Assembly: GCA_031841125.1 (NCBI GenBank)
Contig: CM063114.1
Location: 310,001 to 374,000 of the forward strand
Length of the DNA: 64,000 nucleotides
Source: Acanthococcus lagerstroemiae
Lineage: Eukaryota; Arthropoda; Insecta; Hemiptera; Eriococcidae
Reading direction: 5' to 3'
Position numbers and translations under genes: made by a program. Positions 33,067-44,876 of this stretch are shown here, one piece after another (the first letter of the stretch is position 1; every line of letters begins with the position of its first letter). The notes beneath the pieces were generated by a model. It saw only the letters and a list, made by a program, of their open reading frames with translations. It had not been told where the DNA came from and ran no database searches.

Positions 33067-35306
33067 AAACATTTTTGGCGACAAAGCGAAATTTGATGAA
33101 AAATTGTCACGTAACATGTTAGGAACACTATACTAAAAATCCCACCCCCTGGCCCTTATGCACAATTTTCTGTGGGAGATTTAAGCCCCCCGAAATAAGT
33201 TTTTTTCACACGTATCTCGAGTTGTAATGTAGCTATGAGAAAAATTTTCAAGTAAAAAATGTTCTTCTCCTAAATCTCTACACCTTTAATTTTTACACAT
33301 TTTTTTAATATAAATCCAACTATTCGGCCACAAATGTGCCTGAAAGTCAAGTATAGGTGGTTATATGTAAAAATGTTGAAAATGTGTATATTAACCCACA
33401 AATTTCGTTGCTGATTCAGTTGTAGGACTCTAGTTAAAATTGAACCTGCTTCTCGATCCCTCCCCCCCTCCACACACATATATGCTTAGTATACACCGCG
33501 TCACTGTGTTGTAGAATAAAATTCTAATTCCTCGTCGTCTCATAGTGAACTCCGGCTTCCTAAGATCTGTGTGCAAACTGAGCCCTTGCGCACAATTTTC
33601 TGTGGGGGTCCAAAGCCGCCCAAAATCAGTTTTTCGCATAGATCTCCAGTTGTGACACAGTTATCAGAAAAATTTGTAGATAAAAATTGTTGGTATTCTA
33701 AATCTCTATAACGTTTGTCCTTATAGTTTTGTTTGTAAATTCAACTGTTCAGCCGCAAATATCCTTGAAAGTCAACTGTAGCCAGTTAGATGTAAAATAA
33801 ATGTTGAAAATTTGAACGTTAACCTACGGATTTTGATGTTAAAATTCAGTTTGCCTTGAGTGCTGAGCACTGACACATAACCGGCCTGAAAGGCCTCTGA
33901 ATTGAAACAGGAATTTCTGTAAAGAAATTTTTTTCAAATAAAATATGTATAAATTAATGTATATTACAATTTCAATAGTGTATCTACTACAAGTAAGATT
34001 TGCCTAAAAATATAAAATTTTTGCCGAGTGAGTTCATTCATCCTCGTCACTGGAAAGTATTCGTTCGCCTGAAATTCCAAAGTCAACTGTGACAGAGTCA
34101 ATGGCATCTGTATTGCTTGGGTCGTCAATGTCTTCGGAAGCATCCTTGTTTGTGTCGTCTTCATAGTAGGCAGAATTGAGGCATGATATGCCCCTACAAT
34201 GGCTGCATATATGTTACTTTGCGGTAAAATAGATAGTCCACAAAAGGATTAAGGGAGGCTTGCTACTACTCCCGGAACTTTCTGAGTCTGGCACCCACAA
34301 GCCCTCTTCATCTCATCCATCTTTTACTATCTCTCTCATCCCCAGGTCTCTTCTTTTCCTCCCTTCCATTTCCGCCCTTCCACTTCCTTCTACCGCACTG
34401 CTCACCATACCTGCTGGTCAAAAACTGATGTTCTTAAACTGTATTCTTTCTTTTATCTTAATTTTATAGGTATTCCTATTTCATAATTTCACAATTTTTG
34501 TTCGATATTTTGTACCCCTATCTTCTGTACTCACCCTTTCCCATAAATGGCCACCTTGGCTGTGTGGGGATATGCATAAAATAAAAATAGTGAACATCTT
34601 TGCGTACTGTGCCTTACCTTCTAGCAGAATTTGTAATCTCTCTGGAATTACATTTTTGCAGTCTCTTAGGAAATCATATATGCATTTCTAAGCGTATAAT
34701 ACATAGAAGAGAAGTAAGTGAATAATGGGACATTACACTGTTGAAGGACATTTTTCACAGTTTACACACAGATCTCAGGAAACCGGAGTTCACTGTGAGA
34801 CGACGAGAAATTAGAATTTTATTATACAACACAGTGACACGGTGTATACTAACCATATGTGTGTGTATGGGGGGGGGGGGTGTTCGCGCATGTGTGTATG
34901 TGTGTAAGGGGGATCGAGAAGCAGGTTCAATTTTAACTAGAGTCCTACAACTGAATCAGCAACGAAATTTGTGGGTTAATATACACATTTTCAACATTTA
35001 TATTACATATAACCAGCTATACTTGACTTTCAGGCACATTTGTGGCCGAATAGTTGGATTTACAAAAAAATGTGTAAGAATTGAAGTTGTAGAGATTTAG
35101 AAGAAGAACATTTTTTATTTGAAAATTTTTCTCATAACTACATTACAAATCGAAATACATGATGTGGAAAACTTATTTTTGGGGGCCTAAAGCCCCACAG
35201 AAAGTTGTGCATAAGGGCCAGGGGGTGGGATTTTTAGTATAGTGTTCCTAACATGTTACCTGACAATTTTCCATCAAAAATCGTTTCGTCGCAAAAAATG
35301 TTTTTA
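33067..35306. mobile_element. 2.24-kb element with inverted arms of about 500 bp (foldback-like)
   Basis: The left arm (about 33067-33577) is the reverse complement of the right arm (about 34756-35306). Shared landmarks include AACATGTTAGGAACACTATA, the CCACCCCCTGGCCCTTATG block, GTAGGACTCTAGTTAAAATT and GTGAACTCCGG. A second, more diverged copy of the left-arm inner part follows directly at 33582-33860, with a period near 427 bp. The centre is mostly non-coding apart from a short acidic frame at 34034-34216. Arms this long point to a foldback or long-TIR DNA transposon. No target duplication is resolved. Confidence 0.75.
34034..34216 (-). pseudogene. Possible C-terminal coding remnant inside the foldback-like element
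   Basis: The frame lies between stops and ends ...DFGISGERILSSDEDE. It begins with a Cys-rich CSHCRGISC stretch and has an acidic middle (YEDDTNKDASEDIDDPSN). Cys-rich plus acidic tails occur in several transposase families, and its place between the inverted arms fits a transposase remnant. There is no start codon and no catalytic motif. It could equally be chance. Confidence 0.3.
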
Positions 35307-35311
35307 TCGCT

Positions 35312-36393
35312 GTAACAACCCGCCTATACTATATTACGATTCTCGTCGTATCATTTTTACGCTTTTTTGTCCGCCATTTCGTGCCACAGAACGAACGACT
35401 AACTCGAATTCAGCTGCCGCCAAAATTTAGAATATGGTACCCGTATAGTAGATTCTAGTAACGTTCATTTCTGTGCCCCGTGGCCCGTTCTCTGAATGTC
35501 TCAATTTTGAAATAAGAACAAAGTTCACGTTCAAATGTAATCCAGCAACCTCCACCTTCTCCCCCGCCCCCCCCCCAAAAAAAAAAAGTAAGCATCGATA
35601 GTCGTATGTATTTTACGAAATTTTTCATTTCCTTCTACTTATTTGCGCCGTAAATTTGAATTCCGTGTAACAGCGACGTTAAAAATGAATTCGGCGACTG
35701 TAAGAACTCCGCACCCTCGAAAATTCTGTAGAGCAGATTACTTCTAACCTACAAAACGAAGAGAAACGTAATTTTCAAACTTGTGGTACCTATCTGAGAG
35801 TCGTGTAGCAGTTGGGTTGGCGGAGGGGAAAGGACGGAACAAGAGAGGATTAGAAATCTCTAAATTAATAATCGGCATTCCATGTATGGTAGTGTCGAGG
35901 CTATTTGGAACCCCTCTTTAACAGCGTTTGTAAGGAAAATGCGAGAAAATTTTAAGCGACCTCATTTACGTAGAATTTAGCGAGGAACAGTTCAGGTTCT
36001 TTCTTTTCCCGTTTATCGTCGATAGTTCTTGAAAATTTTTTGAAAAACAGATTTCCCCGGTATGTTTAGGCCCCTTGGGAAAAACGCTGCGCCGTTCGAT
36101 ACGTCGCTTACAGTGATGGTGTGGCGGCGACGATGGGGGAGGGGGGAGGGACAATTCAAAGAGATTTGTGAAAACTTTTTCGATAGAAATTTTCTCCAAC
36201 TCGAACGCTAATTTTGATGTTCGACATATACTCTGACGCTCGCGTATTCTGGTTGGTCGAGTTGGCGTCGCCCCGCATTGGTACTTAAACGGCGTAGGTA
36301 CTAGGTACCTACTCGTACTTATACTAGGTAGTAGCAGTGGGTACCAGTAAATACAAGCGTACACGTAGGTACTCGGTATCGGTGTTGGTGCGG
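35312..36393. other. No gene seen
   Basis: A C run followed by an A run (35565-35588) and GGTACC/TAGGTACTAGGTACC clusters near 36290-36320. A 132-codon minus-strand frame (35966-36364) has no recognised motif. Confidence 0.4.
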
Positions 36394-36432
36394 TGGCTGG
36401 CTGGCTGGCTGGCTAGCAGGCTGGCAGGCAGG
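36394..36432. repeat. (GGCT)n and (GGCA)n microsatellite
   Basis: Five GGCT units, then AGCAGGCTGGCAGGCAGG. Confidence 0.85.
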
Positions 36433-36554
36433 TTTGCATTTTGTACCGCTTTTGTCTCGTCTCGTCTCGTCTTGTCTTAACCAGAACTATTAGAGAGTGA
36501 AAGGAAACCTGCTGAAACCGCTTTACTCTTTCCACGCGTCTTGTGTAATGCCAT

Positions 36555-36690
36555 ACCGTACCTTACCTTACCTTACCTTACCATAGCATATTACTCCACT
36601 CCACACCGCACCGCACTACACCACACACCACACCACACCACACCACACCATACCATACCATGCCATGCTATTCCATGCCAAGCCAAGCCG
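36555..36690. repeat. Compound microsatellite: (CCTTA)n, (CCACA)n, (CCATA)n
   Basis: Pentamer arrays CCTTA (36561-36580), CCACA variants (36601-36649) and CCATA/CCATG variants (36647-36680) follow each other. The frame through them is repeat-driven, not coding. Confidence 0.85.
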
Positions 36691-37505
36691 CGCGCGCGAA
36701 TTAGGTGGTGGCCTGCCTGTATAGCAGCAGCGTACGGGACAGTTGTTGATATAATTTTCTTCATCTGGTACCGATACCGATGCTGACTACGAGTCTGTCT
36801 CTCTGTCTGTTTAGTACCGCCAAAGAAGGCGGTCAATATAATTTTTATAAAATGTCGATCGCGTCGTTTCGTTCGTTGTCTTTCTCGTATAATGCGATTC
36901 GATAGTTTACACGCTACCTTCGAGTGCGAGTGCGATTTCGATTTCGATTCCGATTAATATTGATGCGCGGTCTACAGTTGTGCCGATTTTCTTTTCTTCG
37001 CCACCTTTACCTACATCGTCATTTTTTCTGTTATTCGTCGTTTTCCTGTTTCGGTATTATAATTTATTCGACAGAAATATAATAGTTTTTTATATCTGTT
37101 CGGGAAAAAGGGAAACGGAAAAAAAAAATAATAAAAATAAAAAAAAGAGCATCTAGTTTTCATGAACTACCTAACAACGAGCGAAACAATAAATTATTTT
37201 CGTCGCGATTTTCAAATCAGCGCACGCGTTTCCCCCTTCCCCCTTCCCTTTCGTTATGCGCGTTAAATTTAAAAGGTGCGATAAAATGGAATAATTCCGA
37301 AAATGGTTTAATTATGTGAAATCGAAATATCTTGTCGAATATCGGTTTTATTTGAGAAGTCCGAATAACCATGTCTCCGGATGCGATGTTTAATTTACAC
37401 AACGGTCTCGTACTCCTAGTATGCGGTCTGTTCTCTTTAATAGGTAAGTCGTACTCGCTAAGCGTATATGTATTACTCGTAGTGTCGTAGTTGTATAAAT
37501 ATATT
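36691..37505. other. No gene seen
   Basis: Includes short hexamer runs (GAGTGC, GATTTC near 36920-36950) and an A-rich stretch near 37118-37146. No conserved frame. Confidence 0.4.
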
Positions 37506-37613
37506 ATGGTGTGGTGGGACGTATGGCGATGCACGCATGCCAAAGTGGCCCCTATGACACCGCGCCCCCGGCCACGGAAACTACCCTTTCGAGTATCGCG
37601 TCAGTAACCGGAG
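37506..37613 (-). repeat. GC-rich dispersed element, copy C
   Basis: Inverted relative to A and B. It pairs best with A, sharing CGATACTCGAAAGGGTAGTT, GCGGTGTCATAG and the long core including CATCGCCATAC and CCCACCACACCATA. Both A and C carry one extra base relative to B/D in the GTGTC...CTTTGG interval. Confidence 0.7.
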
Positions 37614-37820
37614 GATGCATAAATATATATTCGTACGCGTATCTAATCTCCTGTATATTTTGTACGAGTAGATATGTATTAAAAGTGTCGCTACTCGTTA
37701 CAACCGTTTGTCCGTTTTCAATCGCTTTTTTATTTTATTCGTTCGTGTACTTAAGTGAATCCGATAATCGTCGGTACCTACGCACTTCTCTTCTCGATTC
37801 GATACGATACGATATGGTCA

Positions 37821-37874
37821 TACTCGATAGATAGATAGGTAGATTGGTAGATAGATAAGATAGATAGATATGTA
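37821..37874. repeat. (GATA)n microsatellite, imperfect
   Basis: GATA/GGTA units interrupted by single changes. Confidence 0.85.
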
Positions 37875-38432
37875 GAGGCTATCAGATACGAGTACAGGGG
37901 ATGCAATCGAATGTACGAATGTGATTTTAAAAGGCTGGTAAGAGCCCGTTCTCGTCTTACCAGCCAGCCAGCCTTCATTATTCTGTTACCGCCGCTGCCG
38001 TCGTACCGTACCATGCCGCATTGCTGGAATTCGGATTTCCATCCTGGACGAAAATCGCTTGATGGATCGGACGACTGTGTCGATCGGTCGCGATGCGATC
38101 ACGTAGTTATACGCATCGTGCCATGTAGCCGTACGTATGTGTAGGTATCGTTTAAAGAAGCACACGTGCTGTTTTCGACGTGACCAGTCGTCGTCGGTCG
38201 AATACGCTACGCGCTTCTTATTCGGCGGCGGTGCGGTGCAAAACTTTATGATATTACGAGTAAATTTTGACGCTGTTTGCTCGCGTAGATTAATCGATTA
38301 ATGGTCAAGTGTGTTCGATTATTCTTGTCACCCAATGTTGAGTCGGCGCAGCGGTGGCCAATCGAGTTTGGAAAGTCGACTCCTCGCTCGGACAAGACAG
38401 TTCTCTCTCCCCGCTCCCACCCACAGCCTATT

Positions 38433-38457
38433 TGTGTGTGTGTGTGTGTGTGTGTGT
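38433..38457. repeat. (GT)n microsatellite
   Basis: About twelve GT units. Confidence 0.9.
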
Positions 38458-40012
38458 TTTGCTATGGAAGCTCGCGTGCCTGCCTGCGACTCGCAGTAGC
38501 GGTAGTTCCGTTTAAATGGGTATAGTAGTCGCACGCACAGTGATTACTTAAGGTGGTATATGTGTATGGGAAAGAGATTGCGTCCTTGTACCATACTTCT
38601 ACGTATATCACAATCGGTATACGGACCCGAATCGTGGGTCCTTCTTTGAAACAAATTATAGGCGGAATTCGAGCTACATAAATGAATTTCATTCCCATCA
38701 TCGGGACAGAGAAATATACGCTCTCGGAGGTTAATTCTAACGACAAGTTTCCCCGAGTACCTGCTCGATTGACTTGCTCGTTGGGGTTGACCCCCCGTTC
38801 TGCTTCAACGTCAACAGAACCACGTGTCGACGAAATTGAAGATACCTAGGTGGAATTACTCGATTACGTACTCGTCGAAATATACGGGAATATACGCTGC
38901 GCGGTGCTGGGGCAAAACTTGTTTCGCGCAAATAATTGTAAAAGCCTCAGTTTCTTCGTGTCGCCGATACCGAAAACGTTGATGTTCCCTAAAAGTACGC
39001 GAAGGTATTTCTGAGATTTTATCAAAATTCGCAGTTTACGCTCCGGTATTTGACGCGCCGTCCGGCCTACGTCTCTAAAATGATCGTGAGAGATGGCGTT
39101 CGCAGACTCCCGTTATTGTACCGAAGAAAAACAACGAATTTCTCGTTGTTTTAAGATTGGTTTCAAGGCGTTTTACGATTTTGGTCCCGAATAAGGCTAG
39201 ATACCGAGTATAATACGACGCTCGAATTCTGTTACCTAAAAACGATCACTTCGATACTTTCTCAAATCAACTAAATAAATTTTTCCCATTAATTGGTTGA
39301 TTTTGGAGTTCAAATCCTCGGAATCGCTCTCTTTTCCGAAGAACAAACCTTATTTCGATGCTTCATTCGTTTTTAAGCCGGAGTTTATCTACATTTCACT
39401 CCTTTTCCTTGTATATAATATCGAATTTTGTATCGAAATTTGTTTCCAACGAAACATGTGATTACATTATTTCATACCAAAAGAAATTCCAAAAAATCTC
39501 CATTTCGATGGTTTGCTCAGTTTCTTAAAAGCTAATTTAAGCCATTTGAAAAGGTAATCGATTTTGACGTTGAAGCCCATATCGGGTCCAAATGAAAAGT
39601 CGAATAAATGTATCGAAATAAGCAAGCCGAAAGACCAATTTATCCACACGTGGCTGGATTCTTGCTAGCCGAACTGGGGCTAATGCGAGAAAGGCGCACT
39701 AAGCTGAGAAGACTTGTCCCTTATCTCCATCCTACCGACGAATACAATCGACGTTTGAGTATCAAAAGAGAGAAACAACATGAGACTTAAAAGAACACAG
39801 AGATGGATGACTAGCCCAAATAAAGCCATACGACCTCGTCGCGCATTTATCGTACTTGTCAAAACCATCGCTTCGTCTTCTCATCTGTCAAGACGACGTG
39901 TGCTTACGACTGAACGACTGATTGCGTATAGGCGCGTTTCATGTTGTTCGAAACGCGTTAATACATACGCGCCTAATACTATTTCGAGACCTTTTTAAGA
40001 CTCTTTAAGAAC
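38458..40012. other. No gene recognised
   Basis: Two adjacent plus-strand frames (39608-39790, including RERRTKLRRLVPYLHPTDEY, and 39780-39998) look somewhat protein-like in composition, but I recognise no family and see no supporting splice signals. Confidence 0.35.
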
Positions 40013-40325
40013 AGTGGAGTGCAGATGAAACTTGACTTTCAGTTGGGGGCTGGGAGGGGGGGGGGGTAGAGTAGAGAAGAAAAATTCTCCAACAAATATT
40101 TTTTGAAAACTAAAAATTCGCTGACGAGGTTTTTTTAAAAATTGGAGATTTGCCGACTTTTCCATCAAAATATTTTTGAACTGACAATAAAAATAAACAA
40201 ACAAACAAAAGGTCTTAGAAAATGAAGGATTCAAAAAAAAAAAAACAGTTTCAAAATGTGTCAACTGCCAAATTATTGGAGGTGCCTCCCTCCCCCCCCC
40301 CCACCTATAGTTTCGTCCCTGCAAA
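40013..40325. repeat. Dispersed repeat, copy 1 of 2
   Basis: Shares, in order, with 40970-41228: CTTGACTTTC, an AAATTYGCYGAC-like stretch, AAATATTTTTGAA, AAATAAACAAACAAACAA, CAGTTTCAAAA, ACTGCCAAATTATTGGAGG and CTATAGTTTCGTCC. The C/G runs differ in length. It resembles a short interspersed or TIR-less element; its type is not determined. Confidence 0.6.
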
Positions 40326-40969
40326 TGCAGATTGGAACCTTATTCCTTAAGCATTCACATTTGCGCACATGAATATACCCTGCTGGAAGGATGTTAGGAA
40401 TACTCGAGAGAAACACACAACTTCTTCACACATTAAGGTGGTCGTTATTTACTCTTGGTGATCTTTTTTTCTGAGTTTCCTCTAATTCGTCTCCTAAACC
40501 GGTTCCAATAAAATCAGGAAAAAAAAACCTGCAAAGTTGGTCAATTGGATTAGAGGAATCCGTGCCACAAGCTCCCTTTCGTTTTTATGGGAAAAACACA
40601 TGGAGTTTTGACTTTTGTTCCAGACTAAATTTCTTTCCTATATTCACCAGGACCAAATCCCGTAAATCAAACAATTGAACATTTGCTATCGGACTTAGCT
40701 TGTGACATTGGAAATTAATCTTTTACTTTCAACATTTAGATATTGATACAATGTTCAACCTTCTCAAATTTCTGGCTCTGGTCAAATAGCGAATCTAGTA
40801 AAAACAAAATGGTCATTGAAATTCGAGAATCAACGTTTCCTACCGACTTTTAGATTTTCGAAATGTCTTCCACATTTCAGCTTGGTTTTAACCTTTCAGA
40901 TAACGCTCGATATTCAGCTTGAAATCTTCGGCTTTTGACTGACTAGTTTCTGATAGAAGTCCAGGGTAC

Positions 40970-41228
40970 TCCACTTTCAGGAACAAAATTTGACTTTCCT
41001 TTTGGGAAGGTGAAGAAGAAAAATTTGCCGACAAAATTAAAAACGTGCCAATTTTTTAATTAAAATATTTTGTAATTGAAAAAAATAATAAATAAACAAA
41101 CAAACAAGCATATACATTCATACAAAGCAAAAAATTCAGATGAACAGTTTCAAAAGTTGCCGACTGCCGAATTATTGGAGGGGGGGTCAACCCCCCTAAA
41201 TCCGCCCCCTATAGTTTTGTCCCGGCAA
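40970..41228. repeat. Dispersed repeat, copy 2 of 2
   Basis: Same orientation as 40013-40325, about 640 bp downstream of it. Ends with GGGGGGTCAACCCCCC, itself a palindrome, then CTATAGTTTTGTCCCGG. Confidence 0.6.
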
Positions 41229-41936
41229 CCGAGTATGAGTTACTATTCATTAAAGGACTTGTTCGGAGTCGTTAAGACTCAGTTTCGACTTAATTAGAAT
41301 TGAAAACTCTTTTACCAGACTTGTTACGATGCTGTAACGATCGCAGTATAAGAATCGCAGAAGCTGAGACTCCGCTGCCAGTCATTTGGTAATTCAGACA
41401 TTGAAGACCTCGGTGAGGCTCGTCCAGACTTGTTAATGTGGCCCGATTACGCTCCTGCGGCTTATTCTACAGTATTATTTTTTTGTAATCTCCGTCTTCG
41501 TTTCCTAAAAATTCAGCTTTGAAACTTCGGAAAACCGTTGGTATTTACCTAAAATTCTACCTGCTGCCTGTACGCGCTTCATCTGTCATACATCTTACAT
41601 GTAACATTTCCAACGTGATACGCAGACGTGAGCAAAACTGGCACGCAAATATGGATTCGCAGGAGCCGATCCTGAGGAAACTTTAATTTCAAAATGAGCA
41701 TTTTTGAAGGCTTTTCCGCGTTGGTTCGTCTCAGTTATACAACTCCGGTCTTCGGCAATCTGCAGGGACTCTCGAAGAAAGGAAACAACGTAAATAAAAA
41801 AGAAAAGACAAGAAAAAAATGAGTTAATCCTTTTAAATTATCGCTCGTCAGTTACATACTCGAGGTATTCGTTAGTTGCGATAAGTTCGACTGCTTCGAA
41901 GTCATATTGATATTTTCAAGTTGGTACCCGAAAAAC

Positions 41937-41983
<47 letters not shown>

Positions 41984-42786
41984 GAGAGAGAGAGAGAGAG
42001 AAAATTGATTCCAATACAACGACAACGACATTGGAAACCACGTGACGTGTTTACGTTACAAACATAATTAATTAGCCTTGCCTTCCTTTTTAACATTTTG
42101 TTACGCTTGTCTAATTACAATTACAACAGAAGAACGATTCTCAATTCTTGAAGTCTACCGGAAAATTCCCGTCAGCTAGTGGACCAGTCTCTCGTTTTGC
42201 TTCGCTCTGGTTCTCGTTCAAACCGAGTCGAAGGTCGGTTACAGCTCTCGTCTTGCAGTTCTGCTTACTTGCTCACTTACTTACCTGTTATCTGCCTGCC
42301 TGCCTGCCTGCCTGCCTACCTGTGTGTTTAACTAGCTGCCACCCTTTGCCTCGAGGCGATACGTGAATGGTAAATAATGCCTCTGCTCTCATTTTTTAGT
42401 GCACAGATGTTCGTGTATATGCAATAAAGATATCGGTACGGTGCATTACTTGCGTAATTTCACCCCGTGCTAGTCTCTTTCATTCCTGTAGGAGAGCGAA
42501 CGAGTAATACATCAGGACCGTAAAATGAAAATCTATCGGGCACTTCCTTAGAATTTAATACGTAGTATAAGTGTACAAAAAAAAATGTCGCCTTCTTATT
42601 AAGTAAGTACGTGCTCGTATATTTTATATTCGTACTAAAGAATAAGATTTTTTGCCTTATCTTCACTAGTTTTCGGTCGAATATTTGTCGTCATAGGCAT
42701 CTTTGTGGAGGCTAAGCTCGGCTGCAAAATTATCGAGTTGTCCTCGTTTTGTTGAACCTCTGCTCATTGTGTTCTTGTATCAGTTA
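41229..42786. other. No gene seen; two microsatellites
   Basis: Contains (TG)n at 41937-41978 running into (AG)n at 41980-42001, and (CCTG)n at 42292-42317. The frames across these are repeat artefacts. Confidence 0.5.
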
Positions 42787-42879
42787 TATCGATGATAGAG
42801 GGGCATATGGCGATGCACGCATGCCAAATTGACCCCGGGACACCGTACCCCCTATTCCGGAAACGCTCCAAATGGGCCT
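42787..42879 (-). repeat. GC-rich dispersed element, copy D
   Basis: Inverted. Closest to copy B. Read on the minus strand it gives the frame VSGIGGTVSRGQFG then MRASPYAPLSSI and a stop. Of the B/D differences in the second half, four of six are third-position changes. Confidence 0.7.
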
Positions 42880-44205
42880 GTGCTAAAATGAGGCCTACAT
42901 TATTTTGACCGTTAGTTATAAAGAATTTGTGGCCGCTCTCTGCAAGTACTGGTACTGTATCGCTAAATTATAAAATTTTTCCTTCAGTTACGTTCTTCCG
43001 CAGTCGTGTTTCATTTAAAAATTTCTTTTGATCGACGTTTACTTGAAGATGATCGCAGTATAGAAAAATGAACGTTAAAAGGAAGGTTGAAAAAAAAGAA
43101 GAAAAAAAAATGAAGCTAGTGAGAGAGAAGCAGAAATAATTTCCTCGTCTTACATGCGAATACATCTACTTACGCGAATATAATTTCGTTTCGTTATTAC
43201 AAATTAATTTGTTATTCACGAACAGCTGACAGCTTCTTACCTCGTAGAAGATGCTAAATGATAATTGAATACCTCTAGATACAGGCATTGATATTAGTAG
43301 TTATCTATGTATATCTGTAAATTTAAACGCCTGTGTTATCTTACACGCTTCGATATACCAAAATAATAACGAGAATCTTTATTGCGCGTAGGTATACGCG
43401 TAAAGCACAAGTGCAGGTTACCTACAGGTGCATACTCTACATACATATTATGTAGGTACAGGCATCTAGGCTACACATGTTGTGTACTGTACATTACATC
43501 TGGTTCTATGTATGTACTACATATAATATGTACTGAGAATAACTTGCCACTCTCTGCCTCTGAATTTCATTCTGAACTCGCCACGATAGCCTAGGGCGCA
43601 TTTCACGACGCTCCTTTCGCTTGTACAGATCGATTTAAAATAATTACAACGGACCCATTTTGGACCCTTCGCATCTGTTTCGGTTTTGGTCGTAAAAGTT
43701 GGCCTCGTGTATAGCATTGATTCCTGTTAGCCTGATCGAAGAATTGGACGCGATTCCGAGACCGAATTTTCATTTACGTATCGAAAATTCGGTAAAGATT
43801 TGGCGAGCTCCGGATCTTAATAAAGACCCAGATCTCTCGATCTGTCGTCAAATCGTGGACGAGAGGCGCAAATTTCGAATCACCAGATACTGACTATGCG
43901 AAGATCTATCAGCGAATGTAAGAATCGGATCTGTATTTGGGATCCTAAATACTGATTCCAATCTTCGAGTACGTATTTAAAAAAATTTAAAAAATAAAAT
44001 AAAAACGTATTGTTGAACTCGAAGAGCTATACCTGAGCGGACGGCGTTTTTGAGAATTTATATCATCGAGTCGTATTCCTCCTTTAGCAAACCAAAATCC
44101 CGATTACAGACCTTGGCCTCGCACGGTGATGTCCTGTAGCCCCATCTCGCACGGAACCCTATGTTTTTTTGTTTCAATAGTGACGTTTATTTACTTTGTC
44201 CGTGG
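42880..44205. other. No gene seen
   Basis: No recognised coding sequence. Includes an A-rich region near 43090-43110 and GTAGGTAC-rich DNA around 43390-43460. Confidence 0.4.
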
Positions 44206-44876
44206 AAGAGGAATGGTTTCCGACCATTTTCTCGAAACCATCTTTCCGAAAGACAATTTTCCCGAAGAGTAAATGTCCCAAAAAGTTTTTCCCCGTATCC
44301 GTTTTCCCGAATCTGAAAATCCCGAAGGCATTACTTCCCGAAAAAAACCAATTATTAAAGTTCAAAAAATCAACTCTATTTTTTTATGCAATCATGTACT
44401 TACCTTGAAAAGTAATGTCATAGGAGACATTTATATATAAGGTACTTCCCGAAACCATCAGTTAACAACTTAACTTTTAGTTTACTAATAGTTTACCCAT
44501 TTTTATATTTGTACTTTTGTTCAGCTTTAAACGATTTATGAGACATCTCTGATCGTACACTGCCTCTGTTAAATAATTACACATTCCGCAATTATTTTAA
44601 ACATTTTTTTCATAAGGGAAAAATCGAATATGGGGGGGGGCGAATTAAAAATGTATTTATAAAAAAACGCTATTTGTGACAATGAATTAGAAATTGCAGT
44701 CCTCGGGAAGTATAGCTGTTCGAAAAAATGCTTTCGGGAAATATAGCTCTTCGGGAAAACGCTTTCGGAATTTTGGATTCGGGGAAACGGATTCGGAATA
44801 AACTTTTTCTAGATGTTTACCTTTCGGGAAAACTGTCGTTTGGGAGGGTGGATTCGGGAAAGTGTCCGGGAATCGG
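44206..44876. mobile_element. 0.67-kb TIR element built of iterated TTCGGGAAA motifs
   Basis: The left arm (44206-44346) contains TTTTCCCGAA-type motifs roughly every 15-30 bp. The right arm (about 44700-44876) contains the complementary TTCGGGAAA motifs. The arms align in inverse order over about 130 bp (GGATTCGGGGAAACGGATTC, then AACTTTTTCTAGATGTTTAC against its left counterpart). The centre is AT-rich with a G run at 44632-44640. Frames such as FRFGKTDTGKNFLG arise from the repeat and are not genes. Confidence 0.7.

Noticed and set aside
34260..34469. Plus-strand frame LPELSESGTHKPSSS...
   Set aside because: Ser/Pro/Leu-rich composition from a CT-rich stretch, with no start context or domain.
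36541..36836. 81-codon frames with TLPYLTLPYL or GVVWCGVVWC repeats
   Set aside because: Pure translation of pentamer microsatellites.
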